Assembly (NCBI RefSeq): GCF_014191505.1
Contig: NZ_JACHWS010000001.1
Span: 1,488,001 to 1,552,000 of the forward strand
Source of the DNA: Hoyosella altamirensis
Lineage (GTDB): Bacteria > Actinomycetota > Actinomycetes > Mycobacteriales > Mycobacteriaceae
Reading direction: 5' to 3'
Length of the DNA stretch: 64,000 bases
Below, in pieces: positions 1 through 8,774 of the stretch. The stretch's first letter is position 1; each line of letters begins with the position of its first letter. The notes beneath the pieces are model-generated. The model had not been told where the DNA came from, did not search any database, and worked only from the letters and a program-made list of their open reading frames with translations. A program made the position numbers and the translations under genes.

Positions 1-870
1 CGCGTGGGGGAGCACGAGCCCTACGAAACCGATAGCACCGGCGACGCTCACCAGTGTCGCGGTGATGAGTGCGGTCACGACGAGAAGGAGCAGCCGGACC
101 TTCGTGACGGAGATGCCCAGGGACGCAGCGACATCTTCACCAAACGCGAACGCGTCAAGAACATATGCGTAGTGCAAGCAAATGGCGGTGCCGAGCAGCA
201 CGATGACGGTGCACAGCACCACGTCGTTCCATCGAACGCCTTCGAGCGAGCCGAGCAGCCAGAACATCACGCCGCGGGTCTCGTCGGAGTCGGCGAACGC
301 GAAAATGACGAACGATGTGAGAGCCGAAAACAGTTGAGTAGCAGCCACACCCGCGAGAATGACGCGGTCATTGCTGCCGCCGGACAGCCGCGCGAGCAGT
401 AACACCAGCCCGAACGCGACGAGCGAGCCGATGAATGCACCTCCGGACAAACCGAGCGCCATCCCTCCGACTCCAAGCACGCCCACGACCACGGCACCCG
501 TCGACGCCCCAGAGGAGATCCCAAGAATGAACGGGTCAGCGAGCGGGTTCCGGAGAAGGGACTGCATGATGACGCCGCACAGGCCGAGTCCGGCACCGCA
601 TGCGGCGGCCACTAGCGCGCGGGGGAGACGTTCCTCCCACACGATCGCGTTCTTCGTCGGCCGCACCGGGATGTCCGCGAGCCCTGCGTGATTCAGCAGG
701 ACGTCACGGACATTGACCATTGACACGTCCGCGGGCCCTAGCGTGATCGCGACAAGGATCGACAATACGAGCACGAAGAATCCTGCGCACGCGATCAAGG
801 CACCGAGTACCCACCGCTGCCGAACCGGCACGCGTCCACCGGTTTCTGCGGACTCGAGCGTAAGGGTCAA
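1..870 (-). CDS. Iron-siderophore ABC transporter permease (FecCD family), 3' end cut off by window
   Basis: Integral membrane permease that would move ferric-siderophore across the cytoplasmic membrane. The minus-strand frame is open for 290 codons and runs off the left edge. It shows an early hydrophobic segment, the FecCD-typical stretch GLCGVIMQSLLRNPLADPFI, a Gly/Ala-rich membrane core, and near the edge GFVGLVLPHA, the conserved loop that contacts the ATPase. I place the start at a TTG (870-868) overlapping the TGA of the upstream binding-protein gene as TTGA, which implies translational coupling. Family members are about 340 residues, so roughly 50-60 C-terminal residues are missing. 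The shadow reading frames here are not genes. Confidence 0.88.
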   Translation of the reverse strand, partial: MTLTLESAETGGRVPVRQRWVLGALIACAGFFVLVLSILVAITLGPADVSMVNVRDVLLNHAGLADIPVRPTKNAIVWEERLPRALVAAACGAGLGLCGVIMQSLLRNPLADPFILGISSGASTGAVVVGVLGVGGMALGLSGGAFIGSLVAFGLVLLLARLSGGSNDRVILAGVAATQLFSALTSFVIFAFADSDETRGVMFWLLGSLEGVRWNDVVLCTVIVLLGTAICLHYAYVLDAFAFGEDVAASLGISVTKVRLLLLVVTALITATLVSVAGAIGFVGLVLPHA

Positions 871-1916
871 GACGGCACCTTCAGGTCGAGGAGTCCCGCG
901 GCGAGTTTCTCGAGCCCGTCAACGGTCCGAATAGAGGGATTCATTTCCGCGCCGTGCAGTGCGATGTAGTGCCCATTGCGCACCGCATCGAGGTTCCTTG
1001 TGAGGGGATCTGATTCGAGGAAGGCAGTCTTTTCCGCCAGGAGATCCCCGGGGAAGCGGTTGCGCAACAAATCACCGAGCACGAGGACATCGGGATTGCG
1101 TTCGACTACAGTCTCCCAGCCGACAGGCGCCCAGTCGTCCGTCAGGTCCGAGAACGCGTTCTCGGCGCCGACGCTGTTCGCGAGCAGGTTCGGGGAACCG
1201 AGACCACCGGCCACGTAGGGGCTCTTAGTATCGGCGAACCAGAAAGCCAGCGAGACATCCGCTGCCCCGATGCCTGCGAGCGCGGCAGCCTCGCGACCCT
1301 GCAACTCTTCGATCAGCTTCTCACCCCGATCGCTGACGTCGAAGATTGCCGCGAGTTCGCGGATCTCCTGATACAGCGCGTCCATCGTCAGCGGACTGGT
1401 GCGCTTGCCACCGCCGTTGATGCTCACGCCGTTATCGCAGTCCGTGGGAGAGAGGTATGTCTCCATGCCGGTTTGTTCGAAACGGTCGCGATCGGCCACA
1501 CCGCCCTGTGCGAAATGCCGGCCGAAAGACGCCGTCACGAAGTCCGGATCTGCGCCAAGGACGACCTCGTAGGTTGGAGCGTTGTCTGCGAGTCGCGAGA
1601 CCAGCGCGTTGGCTTCCGCAAGATTTTCACGGATAGGATCCGTCCACGACGCAGTGCCCACCACCCGTTCGGCGAGCCCCAGGGACAGCAAGATCTCAGT
1701 CGATCCCTGGTCCAGCGAGACCACCCGCTGTGGTGCGGCGTCGACTGTTACTGTCCTGCCGCAGTTATCGAGGACGAGCGGGTAGATCGTCGTGCCCTCT
1801 TCATTTGAAGCGGCGGCGCCGCTATCTACAGCCTCAGATTGCCCACATGCCACCAGTGCGCTCGCTAGTGCTGCGGTGAGAACCAAGATGCCAATTCGCC
1901 CTGCGGTAATGCTCAT
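867..1916 (-). CDS. Iron-siderophore ABC transporter substrate-binding lipoprotein
   Basis: Extracellular lipid-anchored receptor that captures ferric-siderophore and delivers it to the adjacent permease. From the ATG at 1916 the protein is 349 residues with a lipoprotein leader ending in the lipobox LVAC. The mature part begins with a periplasmic-binding fold, including RVVSLDQGSTEILLSLGL, typical of FecB/FepB-type TroA-fold proteins. A longer in-frame TTG start at 1949 lacks a ribosome site, whereas the ATG follows AAGG about 10 nt upstream. It is first in an operon with the permease and has an iron box about 105 nt upstream, so iron-dependent repression is expected. Confidence 0.9.
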   Translation of the reverse strand: MSITAGRIGILVLTAALASALVACGQSEAVDSGAAASNEEGTTIYPLVLDNCGRTVTVDAAPQRVVSLDQGSTEILLSLGLAERVVGTASWTDPIRENLAEANALVSRLADNAPTYEVVLGADPDFVTASFGRHFAQGGVADRDRFEQTGMETYLSPTDCDNGVSINGGGKRTSPLTMDALYQEIRELAAIFDVSDRGEKLIEELQGREAAALAGIGAADVSLAFWFADTKSPYVAGGLGSPNLLANSVGAENAFSDLTDDWAPVGWETVVERNPDVLVLGDLLRNRFPGDLLAEKTAFLESDPLTRNLDAVRNGHYIALHGAEMNPSIRTVDGLEKLAAGLLDLKVPS

Positions 1917-2020
1917 AATCGTCAGTGCCTTCTGCTTCGTCCAGATCAATGCGCCACCCGAGCGCAGATCCGTAGACAGTGATCAAAAGGCGCGCGCGAG
2001 GAAGCGGGAGAACTCTAGCA

Positions 2021-2039
2021 TGAAGTGAGCCTAACCTAA
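2021..2039 (-). promoter_or_regulatory. Putative IdeR/DtxR iron box
   Basis: Read on the minus strand the site is TTAGGTTAGGCTCACTTCA, which matches 16 of 19 positions of the IdeR/DtxR consensus TTAGGTTAGGCTAACCTAA. It lies just upstream of the siderophore-binding lipoprotein gene. The match is direct sequence evidence; binding by an IdeR protein, not encoded in this window, is inferred. Confidence 0.8.
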
Positions 2040-2082
2040 GTGCCGGTAGCGGGTCATGTGGCGTTCACGCGCGCGCTTCTGC

Positions 2083-2103
2083 AGATTTCCTCAAGAAACC
2101 ATC
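2083..2103. repeat. Outer palindromic arm flanking IS copy 1
   Basis: This 21-nt stretch is the exact reverse complement of 3689-3709 on the other side of the IS. Together they form a perfect inverted repeat outside the IS core, as if the element had entered the centre of a pre-existing hairpin. Confidence 0.75.
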
Positions 2104-2129
2104 AATGCCCGTAAGAAACACGGTAGCTG

Positions 2130-3179
2130 TCAACCTGTCTGAGACAGGTGGGGTGGTTTGATGTTGATTCCGGTGGCTTCGGGGAGCCGGGGTGCTTGTG
2201 GGGGTTGCCGGAATCGTTTGGGGTGGGCGGCGTAGTACTGGTCGAGGTGTTGTTGCCGCTGGTGCTGCACGTGGTGGGCGGTGCTGTGGTAGACGCTGGC
2301 GGGGGTGTGCCAGTTCAGGCCGCTGTGGCGGTGCTGGTGGGCGTAGGTGTGCAGGTACTGCCCGGTCCATTCGCGGGCGTGTTCGATGCTGTCGAAATGG
2401 TCCGGGCAGTTCAGGTCGTATTTCAGGGTTTTGAACATTGATTCGGAGAACGGGTTATCGTCGCTGACCCGGGGCCGTGAGTACGACATGGTGGCGCGGT
2501 GGGGGATATTTTCGAGCAGGCTGGTCAGCTCGCTGGCGCGCATGGCGGCGCCGTTATCGGAGTGCACGATCGCGGGCGCGCCGTGCGCGGTGAGCGCGGC
2601 GGTGAACATGTTTTTCGCGTCCGCGGCGTTCTCGCTGTAGCCGATGTACCAGCCCACCGGGTAGCGGGAGTACACGTCCACGATCAGTCCGAGCCGGTAG
2701 CGGTCCTGATTACGCGGCCCGCGCAGTTCGGTGGTGTCCCAGGTCCACAGCTCATTCGGCGCGGCCGCTGCCACGACGGGTTTTACCCGTTTGCTGCTGG
2801 CGCCTCGGCGGATCCGGCGGCGGTCCCCGGTGAGCTTCTCGCTGCGGGCAACGCGGTAGAACGTGCTCAGCGAACAGCCGATGTTCTTCGCATCGAAGGC
2901 CCGCCAGTACGCCTGCAGCACCGACAAATCCATGTGCTCCTCGCAGCCGAGCAGGTCAATGATCGTGTCACGCTCGGTGTGACTCAGCGCCGCGGGCTGC
3001 TCCCGCCGGGCTTGCGGTGTTGGATCGGTGACCGGCCGATAATGCTGATAGCCACGGGTGATGCGGTAAAACGACGACCGCGCAACACCAATGAGCGTGC
3101 ATGCGGCGAGCACGCTCATCCCGGCCGCGATAAGAGCGAGGAGCACGCCGGTCAGGACAGGTTCTTGCGCTGCAGCCAC
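2130..3179 (-). CDS. IS3-family transposase OrfB (DDE integrase domain), copy 1
   Basis: Catalytic subunit of the transposase, 349 residues. The N-terminal part resembles the HTH region of IS3 OrfB; the rve integrase core carries the acidic triad in WTWDTTEL, IVHSDNG and PFSESMFKTLK, with about 37 residues between the second Asp and the Glu. The frame begins with GTG and overlaps orfA by 28 nt in the -1 frame, so expression could be by -1 frameshifting, giving an OrfAB fusion, or by reinitiation. The translation is identical to that of the copy at 7713-8762. Confidence 0.9.
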   Translation of the reverse strand: MAAAQEPVLTGVLLALIAAGMSVLAACTLIGVARSSFYRITRGYQHYRPVTDPTPQARREQPAALSHTERDTIIDLLGCEEHMDLSVLQAYWRAFDAKNIGCSLSTFYRVARSEKLTGDRRRIRRGASSKRVKPVVAAAAPNELWTWDTTELRGPRNQDRYRLGLIVDVYSRYPVGWYIGYSENAADAKNMFTAALTAHGAPAIVHSDNGAAMRASELTSLLENIPHRATMSYSRPRVSDDNPFSESMFKTLKYDLNCPDHFDSIEHAREWTGQYLHTYAHQHRHSGLNWHTPASVYHSTAHHVQHQRQQHLDQYYAAHPKRFRQPPQAPRLPEATGINIKPPHLSQTG

Positions 3180-3610
3180 CGTGCGTACTCGTCCGCGCTC
3201 ATCAACGCTGGCGGGATCTGTTCGTGCTGCTCGCTGGAGCTCTCGTTGATCCCATGCAAGAGCTCGTAGGCTTTTCCCAGGATTTCCTGAACGGCTTCAG
3301 CCTGGGCGACCTTCTTCTTCAGGGCCTCATTCTCGCTGCGTAACCGCGCTAACTCGGCCCGATCACGATTACTCACACGGTTCCTTGACTTCTCTGAGGC
3401 AGCCACCATCGCGGTGGTGTATTGCCCCCGATCATATGCCTGCAGCCAGGGGCGAACAGTTGCCTCATCCAGGCTGAACTCGCGCAGCAGCCGGGCCTTC
3501 GCACCACGCTCGGTGCAGTCCTGCCAGCGCCGCACAAAATTTACCCGGAAGGCCAGCGGAAACATCCGCTTTCCAGTCGGGGACCGGCCGATCTCAACAT
3601 CACTCGTCAC
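3152..3610 (-). CDS. IS3-family transposase OrfA, copy 1
   Basis: DNA-binding subunit of the transposase, 152 residues. It has a helix-turn-helix-like N-terminal half (KARLLREFSLDEATVRPW) followed by a coiled-coil heptad segment (ELARLRSENEALKKKVAQAE) as in IS3 OrfA leucine zippers. Its 3' end overlaps orfB in the -1 register. The product is identical to that of 7282-7740. Confidence 0.88.
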   Translation of the reverse strand: MTSDVEIGRSPTGKRMFPLAFRVNFVRRWQDCTERGAKARLLREFSLDEATVRPWLQAYDRGQYTTAMVAASEKSRNRVSNRDRAELARLRSENEALKKKVAQAEAVQEILGKAYELLHGINESSSEQHEQIPPALMSADEYARWLQRKNLS

Positions 3611-3688
3611 GGGGATCCAATCCCCGCCCTACCCGTCAGACGGTGTCTCACCACCATCCTGACAAATACGGAACAAACCGAGGAGATC

Positions 3689-3709
3689 GATGGTTTCTTG
3701 AGGAAATCT
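3689..3709. repeat. Inner palindromic arm flanking IS copy 1
   Basis: Exact reverse complement of 2083-2103. It is followed by ...CTCGCGCGTGC, a string that also appears outside the right flank of IS copy 2 (ending near 8818), so the external sequences of the two copies are related. Confidence 0.75.
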
Positions 3710-3806
3710 CGCGCGTGCGAGCCGTAAAGGACCCTGGTGGAGTTCGGGCAGATGACCCTACCCTTGGGGCATCTCAGTCATAGGACTGACTTGACGAGGA
3801 GAACGC

Positions 3807-5159
3807 ATGCACGACGTCGACGTCATCGTTGTAGGCGCGGGACTCTCCGGACTGAGCGCGGCGCGCAAGCTCGTGGACGTGGGTAAGTCCGTTCGAGTGT
3901 TAGAAGCGCGTGACCGTGTGGGCGGCCGCACCGAAGGTGGTGTAGTTCAAGGGCATCCGATCGAACTCGGCGGCACGTGGCTGGGCGAAGGCCACACCGA
4001 AATGTACGCCCTGGTGGAGGAACTCGGTCTCGAAACCTTCCGAACCTGGAACGATGAAGGCAAGCTGCTTCTCCATCTTCTCGGCAAGAAGGCTCACCTC
4101 GCCCCAAAGAAAGGGGCCATTCCAAAACTCAACCCGATCGCGCTCGCCGACCTGTTTCAGGGCCTCATCCGATTCGGCCGGCTCGCGCGCACCGTTGACC
4201 CCGCCGCGCCTTGGCTGCACCATCGGGCGCGTAGCCTCGACGGACAGACCTACGAGTCGTGGGTGCGCCGAAACCTGCGGACACCAAGCGGCCGTGCCTA
4301 CTTCCGCCTTGCCGCGGAGGCGATCTTCTCAGCCGACGCGGCCGATATCTCACTCCTCCATGCGCTCTTCTACACCGTAAGCAACCGGGACCTCGAAACT
4401 CTGATCTCCGTCGACCAGGGTGCACAGAAGGACCGCGTAGTCGGAGGCTCGGTTCTGGTGGCGCAGCGCCTCGCGGCGGGCCTCGACGTCCGTTTGGGCG
4501 CCGCGGTCGGCGACGTTTCACAAGCCAGCACGGGCGTCTCCGTACGTACGCGATCCGGCGAGACACACTCCGCGCGGCGCGTTCTCATCACACTTCCGCC
4601 GACACTGGCCGGTCGACTGCACTACGAACCAGCGCTTCCAGCCTGGCGGGACCAGCTCACGCAGAAACTCCCGGCGGGGACCGTCATCAAGAACTTCGCG
4701 GTCTATCCGACACCTTTCTGGCGCAGGAAGGGCTTGAACGGGCAGGCGATCTCGGACCAGGGACCAGTGAAAGTGACTTTCGACGTCTCACCGCCCGGCG
4801 GTGAAGTGGGCATCCTGATGGGGTTTGTCGAGGGAAGCGAAGCTCGCCATTGGCAGCGCCTGCCCAAAGACGAGCGGCGTGCCGGTGTTCTTGACTGCTT
4901 TGTCCGGTACTTCGGTCCGGAAGCCGCCGATCCTATCGACTACGTGGAGAAAGATTGGAGTGCAGAGGAATTCACGCGCGGCTGCTATGGTGCCCACTTC
5001 GCACCCGGCGTGTGGACCAGCTACGGGGAGGTCCTTCGCAAACCCGTGGGGCGACTGCACTGGGCGGGGGCAGAGCACGCGATCGAATGGAACGGCTATA
5101 TGGAAGGCGCAGTCCGTTCGGGCCACCGAACCGCGGACGAGATCCTCGCGGTGCTTTGA
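3807..5159 (+). CDS. FAD-dependent amine oxidase (monoamine/putrescine oxidase-like)
   Basis: Flavoenzyme of 450 residues predicted to oxidise a primary amine to an aldehyde with release of ammonia and hydrogen peroxide. The N-terminus has the Rossmann FAD motif VVGAGLSGLSAARKL, then VLEARDRVGGRTEGG, which is the diagnostic GG-doublet of flavin amine oxidases, and near the C-terminus HWAGAEHAIEWNGYMEGAVRSG, the second FAD-contacting block. It starts with ATG after GAGGAG. It is the first gene of the cargo between the two IS copies and lies 81 bp before the GlxA-type regulator. The exact amine is not determinable. Confidence 0.88.
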   Translation: MHDVDVIVVGAGLSGLSAARKLVDVGKSVRVLEARDRVGGRTEGGVVQGHPIELGGTWLGEGHTEMYALVEELGLETFRTWNDEGKLLLHLLGKKAHLAPKKGAIPKLNPIALADLFQGLIRFGRLARTVDPAAPWLHHRARSLDGQTYESWVRRNLRTPSGRAYFRLAAEAIFSADAADISLLHALFYTVSNRDLETLISVDQGAQKDRVVGGSVLVAQRLAAGLDVRLGAAVGDVSQASTGVSVRTRSGETHSARRVLITLPPTLAGRLHYEPALPAWRDQLTQKLPAGTVIKNFAVYPTPFWRRKGLNGQAISDQGPVKVTFDVSPPGGEVGILMGFVEGSEARHWQRLPKDERRAGVLDCFVRYFGPEAADPIDYVEKDWSAEEFTRGCYGAHFAPGVWTSYGEVLRKPVGRLHWAGAEHAIEWNGYMEGAVRSGHRTADEILAVL

Positions 5160-5240
5160 TAACGCCGCGCCTCCTGGTGTGGCTGAAATCGTCAGTTACT
5201 TGTCCTTGCCGCCAACCGTCCTTCCGGAGACGATCAATGA

Positions 5241-6236
5241 GTGCAGTGTTCAAGCGATGTCCGTGAGGTCGTTGTCGTCGTGTTCGACGGCTGCAACCTG
5301 CTCGACATCGCCGGCCCAACGGATGTCTTTCGGACCGCATCGTTGCTGGGCTCGAACCCCGGCTACACGGTTAGGCTCGCGTCGCCGGGCGGCAAGACAG
5401 TGCGCACGGAGAGCGGCATCAGCATCGGTGTGGACGCTTCGCTCACTGACGCATCGCAGCAGGCTGGAATCGACACGCTACTCGTGGCCGGTGGTCTGGG
5501 TGTTTATTCCTTCGCCGACGATCACCCAGCCGCGATTGACGACCTTCGAACCATTTCGGCCACCACGAGGCGCACCACCTCGGTGTGCTCAGGTGCGGCG
5601 ATCCTCGCGCGTGCTGGCCTGCTCGACGGTTATCGGGCGACCACACACTGGGCCGCATGCGGGCAACTACAAACTGACCATCCAGCCATAGATGTGGAGG
5701 CCGACGCCATCTACGTTCGCGACCGTGACCGGTGGACGTCAGCTGGCGTCACCGCTGGCATTGACCTGGCACTGGCATTGGTCGAGAACGACTGCGGTTC
5801 TGAGATCGCACATCAGGTGGCGAGCTGGCTCGTGGTCTTCCTCCGCCGCCCCGGCGGGCAGTCGCAGTTCAGCATGCACATGCGCAATCCACCGGCGCGC
5901 ACGCCAGCACTGGTGAAATTGCAGCGCTGGCTGCCCGATCATCTGGCGGAAGACCTGTCCGTCGAAACTCTTGCTTCACGCGTAGACATGAGCCCACGGA
6001 ACTTCGCCCGCTTGTTCCGCAAGGAAGTTGGGGTCACGCCAGCGGTGCTCGTCGAATCGTTGCGGGTCGAAGCGGCGAAAGTCCTTCTGGAAACCACCGA
6101 TCTGCTCATTCCCGCGATCGCGACCCAAGTAGGGTTCGGGCGCCCGGAGACCCTGCACCGGGCATTTGCCCGACGTGCAGCAACAACACCTGGCCGGTAC
6201 CGGCAGCACTTTCAGACCAAACCAAAAATTTCCTGA
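5241..6236 (+). CDS. GlxA family transcriptional regulator (DJ-1/PfpI domain + AraC HTH)
   Basis: Regulator of 331 residues. The N-terminal DJ-1/PfpI-like domain (VVVVVFDGCNLLDIAGPTDV; nucleophile-elbow-like TSVCSGAAIL near residue 115) is followed by two AraC-type helix-turn-helix motifs (ETLASRVDMSPRNFARLFRK and IPAIATQVGFGRPETLHRAF). Such proteins usually sense a small nitrogenous or carbonyl metabolite and activate neighbouring genes. It starts at GTG with GGAG about 12 nt upstream. It is followed after 9 bp by a PfpI-family gene, so the two are probably co-transcribed. It may control the amine oxidase upstream; this is inference from position. Confidence 0.88.
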   Translation: MQCSSDVREVVVVVFDGCNLLDIAGPTDVFRTASLLGSNPGYTVRLASPGGKTVRTESGISIGVDASLTDASQQAGIDTLLVAGGLGVYSFADDHPAAIDDLRTISATTRRTTSVCSGAAILARAGLLDGYRATTHWAACGQLQTDHPAIDVEADAIYVRDRDRWTSAGVTAGIDLALALVENDCGSEIAHQVASWLVVFLRRPGGQSQFSMHMRNPPARTPALVKLQRWLPDHLAEDLSVETLASRVDMSPRNFARLFRKEVGVTPAVLVESLRVEAAKVLLETTDLLIPAIATQVGFGRPETLHRAFARRAATTPGRYRQHFQTKPKIS

Positions 6237-6245
6237 GGAGCAAGC

Positions 6246-7025
6246 ATGCAGATCGCGATCGTGGTGTACCCCGGTATGACCGCGCTTGACATCGTCGGCC
6301 CGTACGAGGTGCTACGTTGCATCCCCGGAGCTGACTTGCGTTTCGTATGGACCGAGCCTGGGCCCGTGATCGCTGACAGCGGCGTTTTTGTCATGGCAGC
6401 CACGCATTCCTTCGACGAAACTCCCGCGCCGGACATCGTATTGATCGGTGGGTCCGGAGCTGCCAGTGGCACCATCGCAAAGAACCAGCAGTTACTGGAG
6501 TGGCTGCGGCGAACACACGAAACCACGCAATGGACCGCGTCGGTCTGCACCGGGTCGGTGGTGCTGGCCGCCGCCGGCCTGCTCGATGGAAAGCCCGCGA
6601 CTACGCATTGGTCGGAGATGTCCGTGCTCAAAGGACTCGGGGCTCAAGCCATTAGCGACAAGCGAATAGTGCACACCGGAAAGATCGTCACTGGAGCCGG
6701 CGTCTCAGCAGGCATCGACCTCGCCCTATGGCTAGTCGGAAGAATCGCGGGGGATGACGTTGCCCGTGCCGCACAGCTAGTGATTGAGTACGACCCGCAG
6801 CCGCCTTACGACAGCGGGAGCCTGCAAAAAGCGACTGCTGCCACGAAACGCAGCGTGGCTGCGTTCGTCGGCCGGGAGGCGAAAAAGCTGGCTGTGACCG
6901 AACCGCGCGCCTTCCTTCGCGAAACCACCGCCCTGTCCGAACTAGCGTGGCGTATCGCCGTCCGCAAAGCACGACGTCACAGCCCTGGGCGTCGCCGAGC
7001 CAGGGGGTCCAGCGGAGCTGCGTGA
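6246..7025 (+). CDS. DJ-1/PfpI family protein (isonitrile-hydratase-like)
   Basis: Protein of 259 residues with a complete DJ-1/PfpI fold: IAIVVYPGMTALDIVGPYEV at the start, the nucleophile Cys in TASVCTGSVVLAAAGLLDG, the partner motif ATTHW and GAGVSAGIDLALWLV. This layout matches cyclohexyl-isocyanide hydratase and other GlxA-like N-domains lacking DNA-binding helices. The last 70 residues are basic and poorly conserved-looking, perhaps a read-through into non-native sequence near the IS. Ribosome site GAGGAG is 8 nt before the ATG. Function beyond the fold is not assigned. Confidence 0.8.
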   Translation: MQIAIVVYPGMTALDIVGPYEVLRCIPGADLRFVWTEPGPVIADSGVFVMAATHSFDETPAPDIVLIGGSGAASGTIAKNQQLLEWLRRTHETTQWTASVCTGSVVLAAAGLLDGKPATTHWSEMSVLKGLGAQAISDKRIVHTGKIVTGAGVSAGIDLALWLVGRIAGDDVARAAQLVIEYDPQPPYDSGSLQKATAATKRSVAAFVGREAKKLAVTEPRAFLRETTALSELAWRIAVRKARRHSPGRRRARGSSGAA

Positions 7026-7193
7026 ACGAGTCTGCCGACCATCTATCGAGGTCGGCCTGCGGCCCGCGGATCTGTTTCCCAGCCTTGGTGGCACTGCTCT
7101 AAGGGAGCGTCCGCGCTGATAGAAGAATGATGACGATCGCCGGTCGTGTCACTACCTCCGCTCACAGGCGTCGGGCCATCACAGATTTGCGAC

Positions 7194-7217
7194 AGAAACC
7201 ATGGATTTCCTCAGGAA
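7194..7217. repeat. Inner palindromic arm flanking IS copy 2
   Basis: This 24-nt stretch is the exact reverse complement of 8775-8798. It shares AGAAACCAT and ATTTCCTCA modules with the arms of copy 1 but in a different order, so the target palindromes are related and not identical. Confidence 0.75.
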
Positions 7218-7281
7218 GTTCCGTATTTGTCAGGATGGTGGTGAGACACCGTCTGACGGGTAGGGCGGGGATTGGATCCCC

Positions 7282-7740
7282 GTGACGAGTGATGTTGAGA
7301 TCGGCCGGTCCCCGACTGGAAAGCGGATGTTTCCGCTGGCCTTCCGGGTAAATTTTGTGCGGCGCTGGCAGGACTGCACCGAGCGTGGTGCGAAGGCCCG
7401 GCTGCTGCGCGAGTTCAGCCTGGATGAGGCAACTGTTCGCCCCTGGCTGCAGGCATATGATCGGGGGCAATACACCACCGCGATGGTGGCTGCCTCAGAG
7501 AAGTCAAGGAACCGTGTGAGTAATCGTGATCGGGCCGAGTTAGCGCGGTTACGCAGCGAGAATGAGGCCCTGAAGAAGAAGGTCGCCCAGGCTGAAGCCG
7601 TTCAGGAAATCCTGGGAAAAGCCTACGAGCTCTTGCATGGGATCAACGAGAGCTCCAGCGAGCAGCACGAACAGATCCCGCCAGCGTTGATGAGCGCGGA
7701 CGAGTACGCACGGTGGCTGCAGCGCAAGAACCTGTCCTGA
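7282..7740 (+). CDS. IS3-family transposase OrfA, copy 2
   Basis: Identical in sequence to the product of 3152-3610: helix-turn-helix region followed by a heptad coiled coil. It ends TGA inside orfB, 28 nt after the orfB GTG, in the +1 register relative to orfB, so the pair is arranged for -1 frameshifting or coupled reinitiation. Confidence 0.88.
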   Translation: MTSDVEIGRSPTGKRMFPLAFRVNFVRRWQDCTERGAKARLLREFSLDEATVRPWLQAYDRGQYTTAMVAASEKSRNRVSNRDRAELARLRSENEALKKKVAQAEAVQEILGKAYELLHGINESSSEQHEQIPPALMSADEYARWLQRKNLS

Positions 7741-8762
7741 CCGGCGTGCTCCTCGCTCTTATCGCGGCCGGGATGAGCGTGCTCGCCGCATGCACGCTCA
7801 TTGGTGTTGCGCGGTCGTCGTTTTACCGCATCACCCGTGGCTATCAGCATTATCGGCCGGTCACCGATCCAACACCGCAAGCCCGGCGGGAGCAGCCCGC
7901 GGCGCTGAGTCACACCGAGCGTGACACGATCATTGACCTGCTCGGCTGCGAGGAGCACATGGATTTGTCGGTGCTGCAGGCGTACTGGCGGGCCTTCGAT
8001 GCGAAGAACATCGGCTGTTCGCTGAGCACGTTCTACCGCGTTGCCCGCAGCGAGAAGCTCACCGGGGACCGCCGCCGGATCCGCCGAGGCGCCAGCAGCA
8101 AACGGGTAAAACCCGTCGTGGCAGCGGCCGCGCCGAATGAGCTGTGGACCTGGGACACCACCGAACTGCGCGGGCCGCGTAATCAGGACCGCTACCGGCT
8201 CGGACTGATCGTGGACGTGTACTCCCGCTACCCGGTGGGCTGGTACATCGGCTACAGCGAGAACGCCGCGGACGCGAAAAACATGTTCACCGCCGCGCTC
8301 ACCGCGCACGGCGCGCCCGCGATCGTGCACTCCGATAACGGCGCCGCCATGCGCGCCAGCGAGCTGACCAGCCTGCTCGAAAATATCCCCCACCGCGCCA
8401 CCATGTCGTACTCACGGCCCCGGGTCAGCGACGATAACCCGTTCTCCGAATCAATGTTCAAAACCCTGAAATACGACCTGAACTGCCCGGACCATTTCGA
8501 CAGCATCGAACACGCCCGCGAATGGACCGGGCAGTACCTGCACACCTACGCCCACCAGCACCGCCACAGCGGCCTGAACTGGCACACCCCCGCCAGCGTC
8601 TACCACAGCACCGCCCACCACGTGCAGCACCAGCGGCAACAACACCTCGACCAGTACTACGCCGCCCACCCCAAACGATTCCGGCAACCCCCACAAGCAC
8701 CCCGGCTCCCCGAAGCCACCGGAATCAACATCAAACCACCCCACCTGTCTCAGACAGGTTGA
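7713..8762 (+). CDS. IS3-family transposase OrfB, copy 2
   Basis: Identical to the product of 2130-3179. The integrase core holds WDTTEL, HSDNG and FSESMF as the DDE triad. It is intact, so this copy could supply active transposase. The GTG start lies within orfA. Confidence 0.9.
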   Translation: MAAAQEPVLTGVLLALIAAGMSVLAACTLIGVARSSFYRITRGYQHYRPVTDPTPQARREQPAALSHTERDTIIDLLGCEEHMDLSVLQAYWRAFDAKNIGCSLSTFYRVARSEKLTGDRRRIRRGASSKRVKPVVAAAAPNELWTWDTTELRGPRNQDRYRLGLIVDVYSRYPVGWYIGYSENAADAKNMFTAALTAHGAPAIVHSDNGAAMRASELTSLLENIPHRATMSYSRPRVSDDNPFSESMFKTLKYDLNCPDHFDSIEHAREWTGQYLHTYAHQHRHSGLNWHTPASVYHSTAHHVQHQRQQHLDQYYAAHPKRFRQPPQAPRLPEATGINIKPPHLSQTG

Positions 8763-8774
8763 CAGCTACCGAGT

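Larger units (their letters stand above)
2121..3671 (-). mobile_element. IS3-family insertion sequence, copy 1
   Basis: A 1551-bp core shared with 7221-8771, carrying overlapping orfA and orfB read leftward. Subterminal TGTCA motifs occur at both ends (TGTCAGG at the orfA end, TGTCAACC at the orfB end), consistent with the TG...CA termini of IS3 elements; the strict TG-to-CA unit would be 1537 bp. The orfB end also holds a perfect palindrome, ACCTGTCTCAGACAGGT. No clear short direct target duplication is seen. Confidence 0.85.
7221..8771 (+). mobile_element. IS3-family insertion sequence, copy 2
   Basis: Same 1551-bp core as 2121-3671, in the opposite orientation, with intact orfA and orfB. 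The equal length and the identical products in all frames imply near-perfect identity. The external flanks differ from copy 1, which sets the element limits to within a few bases. Confidence 0.86.

Noticed and set aside
2499-3269. 256-residue ORF on the plus strand inside IS copy 1 (and its mirror at 7623-8393)
   Set aside because: It is antisense to orfB, has no recognisable domain, and exists only because the IS coding strand is GC-rich.
3672-3674. Short direct target duplications around the IS copies
   Set aside because: The 3-base strings on either side (GTT/AGT for copy 2) do not match as direct repeats; the flanks are inverted repeats instead.
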